This document shows positions 9,651 through 20,899 of a stretch of DNA of 64,000 nucleotides, one piece after another. Each line of letters opens with the position of its first letter. Positions within the stretch are counted from its first letter, which is position 1. The stretch is from Chrysopilus asiliformis (Eukaryota; Arthropoda; Insecta; Diptera; Rhagionidae), in the NCBI GenBank assembly GCA_964034945.1, contig OZ035961.1:6244001-6308000 (forward strand). Direction: 5' to 3'. A program made the translations under genes and the position numbers. The notes beneath the pieces were generated by a model that worked only from the letters and a program-made list of their open reading frames with translations, ran no database searches and had not been told where the DNA came from.

Positions 9651-12600
9651 GCTTTGCCTCTATAGCAGAAGAAAGTAAAAATGAAACATTCAAAGAAATT
9701 TTGTTAAGCGACGTTTACATCTGATATTTTACTCCTTGTAACTTGAATTCTACATTACGATACCAAATTAGATTTTTTTTTAAATACTGGAATTTTTTCA
9801 TACAAAACCGCCGAAGTAAATTCAAATTTTGATTCGTGAAATCAAAATCCACGGAGAAATTCAAGAAAATTGACAACGGCTCTTAAAATTTGATATTCAA
9901 ACACAAAATCAAAATAAAATTGAAGTATTTTCTCAAATTTTTAGTCTCAAATTTTTAGTTTTTTTCCGAGCATCTCAAATTAATTGCGTTTTAAATGAAT
10001 TACACATACACACACATAATTTGTTTTACAAATCTTAACAATCTCTCACATTTTAGTAATTATACTACCAAAAAAGATTTAAACAATTTAGTGGAAGCGC
10101 AAAATCTAAACATTAATCCCTGACGACTGATGAATAACATTTGAAACAATAGCCAGAAAAAGGCAACTTAAGCGATTGCACCCCTTTTCAGTTTCCTTTT
10201 TGACACACGAAACGAAATTTTCCTTTAAAACATATTTGTGTTGAACATTCATGGATGGATTTGGTATTGTGTGCTACAAGACTTTTTTTTTTTGCTCTGA
10301 TTATTCGCTCTTGTTTAACGATGGAAGTTTAGCTGATTCAACTGAATACAAGACCTTAATACCCCCTTAAAGAATCTTATTAGAAGAGCTTAGACATTTG
10401 TATCGAAAAGTATCAAAAAAGATTTCTGTTTGGATACTTGGATCTTTGAATGCTCTTTAAAAGCTTCTTTATGATATTATACATACTCTATAGATATATT
10501 GGAATATACTTACCATGTGTCAAGTAAATAAATATATATAAATGGTGAAAGGAATAGGATTTTCACATATATGTATAAGCAAACATTTTTATAAAACCAC
10601 TCGTAAATATATTATTTTTTATAACCATTTCCCTATACGATGATGATACATATAGCACAAAAATTGACGTCCTTGTTGCGTTGTTTCCCCGAAATGTTCA
10701 TTTCTTTTTCAATTCTATCCGATATAAGTATCCATTTTGCCACTTCACTCGGCTATACACGGACACGTGCATAGGTATTTGTGGAAAACACACACAAAAA
10801 AAAAAGATTATTAAAAGGGAAAAAATAGAAGTCGCATAGTTGAGGCGAAGAGTGGAAAAAAATCATAATTATGCTTTCTTAAGACTTCCTTTTGGTAATA
10901 TGATTAGAGGTTTATTGAATATTGCTTGGGTTCCAGCATATATTTATAAGCATTCAAGAGGAAAGCTTCGATGTCCATAGTTCCCAATTTGGGTCCATTA
11001 CATGGTGGGCACATAACAAGTGGACAAACGAAAAAAAAGGAATTGTTTACCAAAAAGTATTTGCTTAAGAGTATTGCTTCACTTTGCCTCGGCATTTTAT
11101 CAATCAATTGAATCATAATAATACATACATAGATTTCGGTAGAAATACTTACGTTTTGTATAATCAAAAAAAAAATATATAAATAAATAAAGGGCCAGCA
11201 TACGAGAGTTAGAAAATATCCTAAAGGAGCCTACAATATTATGAAACGTGACAAACATTTTTACCAACCTTTGTTTTTTCATTAGCACAGCTGCACTTCA
11301 TTGATTTGTCAATATTATAATTAAATAATATTTTTTTTCGTATTCTATTTACATAAATAAGAACATTAATGAATCATATATGAATCTAGGTCAATTTACT
11401 TACAATTCCTTGAAGACTTATGTGAAGTTGTTGGTTTGTAAATAATTTCCGAATTTTTCTTCACACAAGCAATGTTTTCCAGTATTTTGCTAAAGAACTC
11501 TATTCACTCATGGAAAGTGTTTTTTTTTACAACATTTTATTCTACTTTGACAGCGTTTTACAATCAAAAAGACTTCTTTCAGGCTTTTAAAAAAATTTAC
11601 AATACCATACTTTTTACAAAAAGAAACGATTAATTAATAAAGCGACTGTCCATAAAATACGTCACGGTTTTGGGAGCAGGGGGTATATATACGTTGTAGT
11701 GAAAGCAGTATGAACTCCCATACGAAAAAAGCGGAGGTTCAAAATGGCGAAACTGATAGTCGCGAGTTTTGTGCACAACCCTCTAAGGAAGGCATATCCC
11801 AACACAGCCAAAACTACGGGGAGGGATGGGGGGGGGGGGGGAAGCTAGAGTTGGAAGAAGGGGGGCAGGGTTGAGAATCAAAATTTAAAAAAAACAGCCA
11901 AGGAATAACTGAAAAAGATTCAATATAAAGATTCAATACACAATTTATTTAATTCTTTTTAATTTATGAAAAACACCAATCTGTAGAACTCCCTATTACT
12001 TTGGCGAAACCCGCCGCAGCGCCCCTTTTGGACGATTCCTGAAGCCTAGGGTCAGATCCACTTCCGTTTGTGAGCAATGTCACACACTTACTGACGCTTC
12101 AGGTACCTCTGAACCACAGCGACGGGCTACCATAACCTTACAACCTCTAGTGTTGTCAGGGTGGCAGTTTTTCAATTCAGTCGGGGATTTTGACTTAATT
12201 TGCTTACAATATATGCAAAACGAAAATCTGAATGGTTTTTTGAATGAATACAAAATTTGGTAAAAATAGGAAGCAATCGGCGGTGATTGTACTGCAATCG
12301 AAATATTAAAGAAATGTGAACAAAATATTATTAATTTTTTCCGCGATTACACCAGTTTTTCAAAATTTTGGCCACGCTTCTCGTGTCAACATCATCTGCT
12401 GAACCTAGAAATCCCATGCAACAAGATCTTCTATCTGGGCTAGCTCTTCTTAGGATTTCTACAGAAGCGTAAGTATATAAAGCCCGAAGAGATTGTGGAC
12501 AGGCTGAAAATCATTTGAAAATTTACATTCCAAACTTCTTTTCATTCTAAAACCTTATTAAATTCTTCGTTTTATTGCAGTCCAATTGAAAACTTATTCA

Positions 12601-13180
12601 ATTATTACGAAAAGAAAATCCTAAGTTTATTGTACGGTCTATTTATGTAAAAATCCCAAGATCACGAATATTTGATTCTCATCAGGTATGAAAAATTTTA
12701 CCCCAAGGAGAAAAAGATATTTAAGTCTAATATGAGTGATTTATTTAAAATAAATTTTCTATACATCACGATCAACATAAGCTTTATTCGGATGAAAATG
12801 CTGCCAGGCATTAAACAATTATTGGAAAAGCTTTAAAACTTTAATACAAATAATTTTTTATTGAAATGAAAAGATTTGTTTCAATTAAAAGTGACTAAAA
12901 AACGTATTTATTTTTCAAAAAAGAAAAATTGCTGCCATTCAGTTTTCCCATAATTCACTATGAAGTTTATGTGTGTTGTCACGTGACATAATTTGCTCTT
13001 TGTTTAGAATACTTGAACCTCGTGATTAGTGTCTCCTCTTGAGGTTCACTTCAAAGTATTATCTTTAGTGCCTTTATATATTTCTTCGATGTGATTTAAA
13101 GCAGTTTAAAAGTTTTTATCATTGCCAGGAAGGATTTATTTCGAATATCCAAGCAGGAAATTGAATTATAGTTTTTTTTC
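9651..13180. other. No gene recognised; intergenic
   Basis: No coding domain is seen. At 11647 there is a GACTGTCCATAAAATACGTC motif, like the ends of the element at 35645. A 14-base G run sits near 11830. Bases 12012-12130 are distinctly less AT-rich and contain an inverted repeat (CCTGAAGC with GCTTCAGG). None of the short open frames looks real. Confidence 0.45.
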
Positions 13181-13700
13181 TTGATGTATAAAACTTTAAA
13201 GATCTTGAGAACTGTTAGATCAGTGGTTCTTAACCTTGTTGGAGGCACTGACCCCCACCAGTTTCATATGCGCGTTCACCGAACCCTTCTTAATTGGAAA
13301 AATAAAATATGATTTTTTCAAATTCAAAACATAGGTATATATTTATACATAGGTGCACAAAATGAACAAAACCATTATGGAACAAATAACATAATTTTCA
13401 CATAAAAACAAAAAGTGTGTGTTTTGATCTCCGCTGAACCCCGGAGACTGACTCACCGAACCCCTGGGGTTCGATCGAACCCAGGTTAAGAACCACTGTG
13501 TTAGATATACAGAAAACCGGTATTTTTTTTAAAATTGTATGGGTGGTAACCGTTATAGCAACCGTTACTTTTCCAAAAGTTGACAGGAAGCTAAGATTTT
13601 TGTAAAATATTTTTACAAAAAATTTCAAGTCGTTAAGTCAACGCGTTCTCGAATTATTTAAGATACGTAAAACAGACAGACCGATAGACAGATGCACTAG
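13181..13700 (+). mobile_element. Family J repeat, copy J2 (interrupted)
   Basis: The J modules (AAACCGGTATTTTTT, CCAAAAGTTGACAGGAAGC, GTCAACGCGTTCTCGAATTA) follow the same order as in J1, ending in ACAGACAGACCGATAGACAG. A 278-bp hAT MITE lies inside. The left border is approximate. Confidence 0.6.
13221..13498. mobile_element. hAT MITE with 8-bp target duplication
   Basis: The ends are CAGTGGTTCTTAACCT and AGGTTAAGAACCACTG, flanked by a perfect 8-bp duplication TGTTAGAT (13213-13220 and 13499-13506). CAGTGGTTCT termini and 8-bp duplications are diagnostic of hAT elements. The interior (278 bp in all) has no transposase. Confidence 0.93.
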
Positions 13701-13860
13701 CAATTTCACTAAGTGAGAAACAGAAAAAGCACCACGGATAAACAATCGAAATCTCTAAAGTGTGTATTATTAATAAATAATTGTTTCAAATTCAATTATA
13801 AAAATGTCATTCAGTCCTAGTATTGCCACATTAGCAAAATTCTGTTCCATTAGAACTCAT

Positions 13861-14226
13861 TAGTCCGGTATTACACTTGGCTTATTTAAGCCGGCAACTT
13901 TTGGGCTTAATAAGCCAATGTGCTTACATTTGTGGCTTAAATAAGCCAATCCTGTTTGCATATGCTACACAAGTTTACATGTCTGTGTGTGGACTCAAAC
14001 CATTGAAATTGCCGCTGCTCATATACTTCCCAAGATCTTTACCTGCTGACGGTCAGGACGAAAATGATTTCTGCCTACTACTTTTCCCAAACCGGTTCCC
14101 ACGCTTTGCATGTATGCAGATTGTCGATAAGCCATGATTTCGACTGGCAACTTTTCCCTCCTCAGTCGTTTCTCCCAAAAATCGGCTTAAATAAGCCCGA
14201 AAGTTGCCGTGTGTAATACCGCGCTA
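13861..14226 (+). mobile_element. Family D MITE, copy D1
   Basis: The terminal inverted repeats read CGGTATTACAC...GGCAACTTTTGGGCTTA at the left and, inverted, CGGTATTACACACGGCAACT at the right. The interior is dense in GGCTTATTTAAGCC and GGCTTAATAAGCC palindromes. The 86-codon open frame is shared with D2 only because the DNA is shared; it ends inside the element and has no domain. Confidence 0.85.
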
Positions 14227-14263
14227 AGTGAGAATTCTCACCTTTTTTGGAATAATCGCTATA

Positions 14264-14872
14264 CAGCAGCGGTATTGTGATTGCCAAGTGAGAAAAATTT
14301 TTGTGTGAGAAAACCGAAAAAGTGAATTTTCTTACTATTTCATATTGTGATCACAAATACGTGAGAATCCCACCGTGAAACAAATGTTAAAAAATCCGCC
14401 ACCTATTTTGGACGTGAAAACGAAAAGTTAGTTTATTTGGGCGAAATAATTAAAGCAAAAGCAATTAATTTTAATGTTATTTATTTTATTCGACACTAAT
14501 TAAAATTGCACTCTCATATATGGCTAGAAGAAAGTCACTGCCAGACAGAGAAGTTGTTAGAAATCTTATATGTGAAATTCTATATGTAAATAAAAGTGCA
14601 AAAAATGCTGAAACACCACACTTTGATCTAAAGAATTCTTTATATTCTTTATAATAAAAAAAAGTAACTAACTTGCTTTGATACTGTTAAAATTTACGAA
14701 ACAGCAATCCAAAATAACTTTGAGATTTAAATTTCTCATATTCTGTAATAAATTTATATTAAGTATGTACTAGATTTTACACAATACCGAATTTTCAAAT
14801 GTGAAGTGGCGAGAAATCTCACAAGTGAGTTTTTCCACCTCGTTTCAAATTGAAATCACAAAACCGTTGCTG
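14264..14872. mobile_element. TIR element with CAGCARCGG ends, TA duplication
   Basis: The left end CAGCAGCGGTATTGTGATT and right end AATCACAAAACCGTTGCTG are inverted repeats with TA on both sides (14262-14263 and 14873-14874). The sub-terminal region repeats AGTGAGAAAA and GTGAGAATC words. There is no coding capacity in 609 bp. Confidence 0.65.
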
Positions 14873-14892
14873 TAGGTGTGAAATCATGTTAC

Positions 14893-17105
14893 TTTATAAT
14901 TTTGCAAATTTTTAGACAAAAATACATTACCTCGAACGCAAATTAGTTAAATTTTCTATTGATTTACCATGAATATAGCATCACATCAAACGTGTGTGTG
15001 AATTTTTGTAAAACATCAGAAATTATTTCCATAAATATGATTCCTTTTGAAGAGTAATCGCATCATATTTCAATGATACACACAAATATCACATTAGTTT
15101 AGAAAATAAAATTCTATACATTTGTAAGTATATGTCTATATAATTTTGTATTATAAATTTAAAGGGCCGACAGCTATTTCTGTGCATAGAAGCGTCTTGT
15201 TTTAGAAGCAAAAATGATGGTTGCCTATATCATTCCATATTCATATACGCATAATATACAAGTATTACATACCTATATATCCATTTCGAAACCAAATTTG
15301 AAATCATTCGCCTGAAATTTGAAGCAGATGATATCAAATTGTCGTATCATACGTTGTTGAATCTTTGGGAATTCGTGAATCTAATGCCCGAGAGAGTGAT
15401 AAGCTTCGAAATGCTTTCCATTTATTCATGTTGATCTACATATAGTTAAATACGACTAATATATCGGTATACAATATGGATATTTCTTTCTATGATATCT
15501 GCTATATTTACATATCTGTCTCTCCATAGACTCCGGTTAGATATTATGAGTACTTCTTTGTACCATTTATTCGTTTGGTTATTTATTTATATTTATTTCA
15601 GAGGATATTTGTTTTCCAAAATAATGGTCATCCATACACACATTCGTTATTTGCCGTGATTTCAGTGTTTTGAAAACAAGGAAATTTGTAAATTTTAAAG
15701 GTAGGTGTACGAAATTAATTTTAACTGCATCATTTGAATATTGTATGAGTGCTGCTCTTACTGGCTAAAAAACCGCTTGTGTCAAGGGAATGTACTAACC
15801 TCGTACGTTTAACCATTAGACTGCCGGGGTTTCTGCGAACAGACCACATACAATTTTGGCGACTCCACGCAATATGTAGATTTTAAATAAATAGCAATTA
15901 TCCTATGATTTTAATAAAACAATGCCGGTAGTCTAAAGTTTACCTTTGATTAAGAAAGTCAGATGGTGCCAACCAAGAATTTCTTTTTTCGAAATAACTC
16001 TAATCTGCATTGAAAAATATTTAATAATAAACCATCAAAACTTTTGTGTTAAAATATCCCGCAATAGCTTTAAAAATAAAAGTTTTCTCTCGGAAAATGT
16101 TCAAGTTAAAAACTTTCTTGTAAGTTTTTCTTTTACAGCGAATACAAAAAATTTCTGCAAATGCATTGCGAATATAAAAGGACAATATTAATACTTTTAG
16201 TGTTGATGTCAGCACATTTCGGGTCGTTCATATACTAAGAAAAGTTTCAAAACCCAGAAAAGAATCTCATGTGAAGCCGTCGTACATGAGTTTTTTCTTT
16301 AAAAAATCCTTATACGATTTTTTTTTTGACGAAATAATATGCGGTGCTAAAGTGAAGAGGGGGGTGACGTGAACATACACATAGAGCAATAGAAAATAAT
16401 AAATTTCAGGTAAAAGTTTCGAAATTTATAGCTTTGTTGGAACTTATGTGAACCGAGTAAATTGTAAAAGTTTACAAGAACGCATATGTTCGAAACAGTT
16501 AAATGATGTGCGAGACTAAGGAATCCAGGAGCTTTTCACCCAAGCAAACAAGCATATCAACAGTAATTAAAAATTACGAATGTTTCTCCGCACAGGCAAA
16601 TCCATGTTAAAAAGTTTACTTTTTTTTTCTTGTACCCACCCCTGTTAACAAAACACACACATAGACACACACTTCAAAAGTTGAATTTCAGGTAGGATTT
16701 TAAAAACCTCAAGAAAGAAATCCTCTAATGTCGTTCCTTAAACAAAGAGAAGGAAATTAGTTATACTGTAACATACAGGAAATAACTTCTTCAAAATAAT
16801 TTGTGGTAATCATATTATTTGTATTACGTGAATGTAAATAATAACAAAAACAGATGGGAAATATAAATTTTTACACGAAAATTTGTCGTATGTAAATAAG
16901 ATGCAATTATGTGAAAGTTTCGAAAATTATATTTAGAAATTAAGGAGCTTATAGGAAGCTACGGTAAAATTTTAAAAAAAATTCTATCACACCACAAAAA
17001 AATTTTCTGATTTTGTACTTTCATGTGTTCAAAAAAAATATGATAATTAAGCACATTTTTTTATTACCGCACGGGTTCTCTGCTTTGTCCGAAATTTTGT
17101 ATAAA
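14893..17105. other. No gene recognised; intergenic
   Basis: AT-rich sequence without recognised coding domains. It holds one small fold-back at 15808-15944. Confidence 0.45.
15808..15944. mobile_element. Small fold-back element
   Basis: The ends TTTAACCATTAGACTGCCGG and CCGGTAGTCTAAAGTTTACC pair as about 20-bp inverted repeats around a 97-bp core. The termini resemble the TTAA-flanked elements elsewhere in the window (for example at 57976). Confidence 0.55.
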
Positions 17106-17352
17106 CACACAGAAAAAAGGCAGTCATTTTACTATTTTATAATGGGGAATCGTGACTATTACTAAAATATTTATTTTCAATTACAGAAATAGTCAAAATC
17201 GACAATTTTTTATATGAAATTTAACTACTTAGTAGTTAAACTTTTTATTTTGTTGTTAAATTGACAATTTTATCACTTGAAATTAACTATTTTGTAATAG
17301 TCCCGATTTCTCATTATAAAGTAGTCAGATTTACTACTTTTTTCTCGACGTG
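17106..17352. mobile_element. Family L MITE, copy L1
   Basis: The left part CACACAGAAAAAAGGCAGTC is followed by ACTATTTTATAATGGGGAAT, and the right part is its diverged inverse (CTCATTATAAAGTAGTCAGA...TTTTTTCTCGACGTG). The interior has many TTAACTACTT/AAGTAGTTAA words. L2 is at 58651 and a fragment at 30529. Confidence 0.7.
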
Positions 17353-18221
17353 AAGGTAGACTTTGGGGTTTTATAAATAAAAATAAAATCGAAAAAGAAA
17401 TTCCGGTCCGCAAAAATCCCAGGAAAAATGGAATAATTTTTTCCGATTTTCGCAAAATTTGTTTCAAAAATTGTATCTCATGATCGGTTAATAGTAGATA
17501 CATCATCTTTTTGTCAAAATGCAATCAAATTTTCTGGATATGCCGGAAAACAGTCTAAGTTAGAACAAATTTTGGGCACCATGCGATGTAAATTTATACA
17601 GATTTCAGTGTATCTATATCAGTGCATTTACGCGTCATTTACGCGTCAACAATACATCTCTACAGTTCCCGTAAAAAATTAGTGATCAATAATTGTTTAC
17701 GTAAACATTATTGTAAACTATCGTAAACAAACAGCTGTTTCATGTTAAAAGCAATCTCTAAAGGCAGATCAGTTAAATTATTTGCTAGATTTTATGGAAG
17801 AAAATCTCATCGACTCAGATTTTTAGATACAAAATTTGTTCGAATGTCTCCAATTGTTTATATTGTTTACTGTGGTGCCAGTAAACAATTAATTTTTTAC
17901 AGGTAAACTAAATATTATGTAAAATACGTTTTGTAAACATTCTGCACTACACTGATCTATATTAAAATTGAATAAAATCTCCACAAAAATCCAAAAAAAG
18001 TGTTAGAAAAAAGAATTTCCTGGAAAGAATTTTCCGATAGAGGAAAATTTCGGATAATTCGAAGAATTACTATGAAAAAAACTGGTTTCTTGAAACTTTT
18101 TTTTCTAGTTGTTAAATCGAATCATCTATTACTCGTTTAAAAATACAAAAGTGATTTCATTAACTGGTTTTTCACAACATTTTTTTATGGATTTTTGACC
18201 AAACAAATTTTGCGTGAAACT
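17353..18221. other. No gene recognised; possible diverged TIR element
   Basis: Repeated GTAAACA/TGTTTAC words run from 17690 to 17950, with ATCAGTG motifs near 17618 and its inverse near 17951. This may be an old TIR element of about 340 bp, but the ends do not pair well. Confidence 0.3.
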
Positions 18222-18586
18222 ATGTCCGATATTAAACTTGGCTTATTTAAGCCGGCCACTTTTGGGCTTAATAAGCCAATGTGCTTACATTTGTGGCTTA
18301 AATAAGCCAATCCTGTTTGCATATGCTACACAAGTTTACATTAGTGTGTGTGGACTCAAACCATTGAAATCGCTGCTGCTCATATACTTCCCAAGATCTT
18401 TACCTGCTGACGGTCAAAACGAAAATGATTTCTGCCTACTAATTTTCCCAAACCGGTTCACACGCTTTGCATGTATGCAGATTGTCGATAAGCCATGATT
18501 TCGAGTGGCAACTTTTCCCTCCTCAGACGTTTCTCCCGAAAATCGGCTTAAGTAAGCCCGAAAGTTGCCGTGTGTAATACCGCGCT
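18222..18586 (+). mobile_element. Family D MITE, copy D2
   Basis: It is nearly the same sequence as D1, with a diverged left terminus (GTCCGATATTAAACTTGG) and an intact right terminus (GTGTAATACCGCGCTA). A short related scrap, TTACACACGGCAACTTTAAG, lies just downstream at about 18684-18703. Confidence 0.85.
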
Positions 18587-18703
18587 ATAGGTCAGTTTTC
18601 AGTTTCTACGTCTAACACTTTTGCATGCGTAACTTTTGTAGTTTTCAGTTTTTACGTCTAACACTAAGCATGTGTAAGGCCTATGTTACACACGGCAACT
18701 TTA

Positions 18704-19673
18704 AGCGGCGAATTTTCTTAAGTATAGGCGAGAGAGGTGAGGGAAGCGGTGGCCTTAGAAGGAGTGATAGAAAACTGGATTTGCTATCTAGGAGAAAAAG
18801 TTTCTGAAAAAAGAAAAACATTAAACAATTGTATAAAAATGTTATATGAAGCTACTTCCGATCCCTTTAAAAATACACAAATCTAATTTTCAAAAGATTA
18901 AATTGCATTTTAAAGTTTTTTAATTTCGGTTTTAAAATTAAGTTTCAGAAACTTTTTAATGTTGATGAGATATTCATATAATTCGTTATATAAAAAGCAA
19001 TTCCTTTTTCGTATAAAAAGTTTCAGTTAAATATCAAACTAATTCCCAAAAAAAACAAAAAAAAAACTAAATTTAATGCAACTGTGACAAAATCATCTCC
19101 AAATCTATATGAAAAACCCAAGTGGTGATTTGATTTAATATCCTGACAAAGAGTTGCATTAAAAATTCCGTTTTAAATTTTATTTTTTTGGAAATAAATA
19201 CCACACCCAGTTAATTCAGTACAAGGAAATCTCCCAGATAACATTTTTGTATTAAAATGAATGCCAACCGAAAAGGAATCGAATTGATAAACAAACGGTG
19301 TCGATTAAATATTTTATAGTCTGGACCAAAAACTCACGCATACACATATACACAATATTTAAATTTCACAATCATATAACTCTTGGGATTGAATATAACC
19401 AACGAGCCATTTTACATCTGATAAATTGAAATATAAACTGTGAAAATTTATAAATGAATTTATCCCTTTTAAACACCACAATTTCATTTTGTCCAAATTC
19501 ACATTAGCACATTTATAAATACATTCTGCAAATGCATAAAATGTGTATTATGAATGTAGAAATACATATAAAGAGGGTTATAAAAGATCCACAGTAGAAC
19601 CCAGATGACAAAATCTTGAGAAGATTTTTAAAATAAATAAATTATACTACAAGTTTTTTTTGTAGAAAAGCTA
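18704..19673. other. No gene recognised; intergenic
   Basis: No recognised domains, RNA genes or clear inverted ends. Confidence 0.45.
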
Positions 19674-19843
19674 CAATTGCCAATTGCCAGGGGCTAATCG
19701 TCACATATGAGGACAGACAAATTGTTTAGTAAAAAAAACATTTGTATGGGAGAGGGGAGAAGGTAAATCATATGTAAAATCATATTCTAAACACATTTTG
19801 TACTAAACAAAATTTCGATACGATGTTTTTGCGCTATGTTACT

Positions 19844-20215
19844 CTTTCGCGGGGAAACCACTGAACCGATTGGCGGGAACTTTGACAGAGATGTTCGTCG
19901 GGGGTCCAGCCCCAACATAGACCCATTAAAGAGTAGCCCGAGAGGTGGGGGAGTAAGGGGAGGGGGTAAAGTAATCTCCAAACTTAGTTTTCCCTCTGTG
20001 TTGCCCTTTCGCGGGGAAACTACTGAACCGATTGGCGGGAACTTTGACATAGATGTTCGTCGGGGGTCTAGCCCTAACATAGACCCATTAAAAAGTAGCC
20101 CGAGAGGTGGGGGAGTAAGGGGAGGGGGTAAAGTGATCTCGAAACTTAGCTCTTCCTCTATGTTACCCTTTCGCGGAGAAACTACCGAGCCGATTGGCCT
20201 GAAGTTTAGCTCCAA
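19844..20215 (+). repeat. Tandem 162-bp Helitron-core repeats
   Basis: CTTTCGCGGGGAAAC recurs at 19844 and 20006, and as CTTTCGCGGAGAAAC at 20168, giving two full 162-bp units and a partial third. Each unit carries ACCGATTGGC, TAGACCCATTAAA and the GAGAGGTGGGGGAGTAAGGG segment found once in the complete Helitron at 54435. Confidence 0.9.
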
Positions 20216-20280
20216 CATAGACAACTATACAAAATATCAAATCTTTAGCTCCATTCTTTTAAAATTTATGTTTCTCACTA

Positions 20281-20351
20281 ACAGACGGACGAACGGACGG
20301 ACAGACAGACAGACGGACAGAGCAACAGAGGGACAGAGGAACAGAGGGACA
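20281..20351 (+). repeat. ACGG/ACAG tetranucleotide array
   Basis: A degenerate tract of ACGG, ACAG and GACAGAGG units, equivalent in position to the (GTCY)n arrays of family A. Confidence 0.8.
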
Positions 20352-20475
20352 GGGGATCAGCCGGTCGGACGGATGAACGGACATGCGGAAATCAAAATCT
20401 ATTGTCATCCCAAACACCCTGGTGTAGTTCAATTTTGTGTCCGGCGATTGGTTCGATGCATTACAAATCTAATGA

Positions 20476-20811
20476 TTCCTTCCCCTTTCCCTCCCTTCCC
20501 CTTTCCCTACCTTCCCCTTCCCCTTTCCTTCCCTTCCTTCCCCTTTTCCTCCCTTTCCCTTTCCCTCCCTTCCCCTTTCCATCCCTTCCCCTTTCCATCC
20601 CTTCCCCTTTCCATCCCTTCCCCTTTCCATCCCTTGCCCTTTCCATCCCTTTCCCTCCCTTCCCCTTTCCCTCCCTTCCCCTTTCCATCCCTTCCCCTTT
20701 CCGTCTCTTTCCCTCCCTTCCCCTTCCCCTTTCCCTCTCTTTCCCTCCCTTCCCCTTTCCCTCCCTTCCTCTGTCCCTCCCTTCCTCTTTCCCTCCCATC
20801 CCCTTCCCACC
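20476..20811. repeat. 336-bp polypyrimidine tract
   Basis: The plus strand is almost pure C and T, built from CCCTTCCCCTTTCC-like units with variants such as CCATCCCTTCCCCTTT; the interruptions are single A or G bases. The long open frames on both strands (rich in Pro/Phe/Leu/Ser, or Gly/Lys/Glu/Arg) are a by-product. Such mirror-like tracts can form triplex DNA. Confidence 0.95.
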
Positions 20812-20899
20812 ATATAAATGAAACCGTTTTTTTTGCAATTTTCTCAAAAACGGTGAGTCAGATTGAAAACTTTATAATGGTAAAATGTGTTTAGAATAA

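Larger units (their letters stand above)
19674..20890 (+). mobile_element. Composite family C element
   Basis: It starts like the repeat at 43549 (CTACAATTGCCA...AGGGGCTAAT, then TTGTATGGGAGAGGGG) and then contains, in order, tandem Helitron-core units, an ACGG/ACAG array, an end segment (CACCCTGGTGTAGTTCAATT) parallel to that of family A, a polypyrimidine tract, and an inverted partial module (CTCAAAAACGGTGAGTCAGA). The 352-codon open frame and its antisense shadows are made of repeats only. Confidence 0.6.

Noticed and set aside
20461..20894. Long open frames on both strands (up to 352 codons) across 19836-20894
   Set aside because: They consist of tandem Helitron-core units and a polypyrimidine tract; repetitive residue composition and frames open on both strands show they are not genes.
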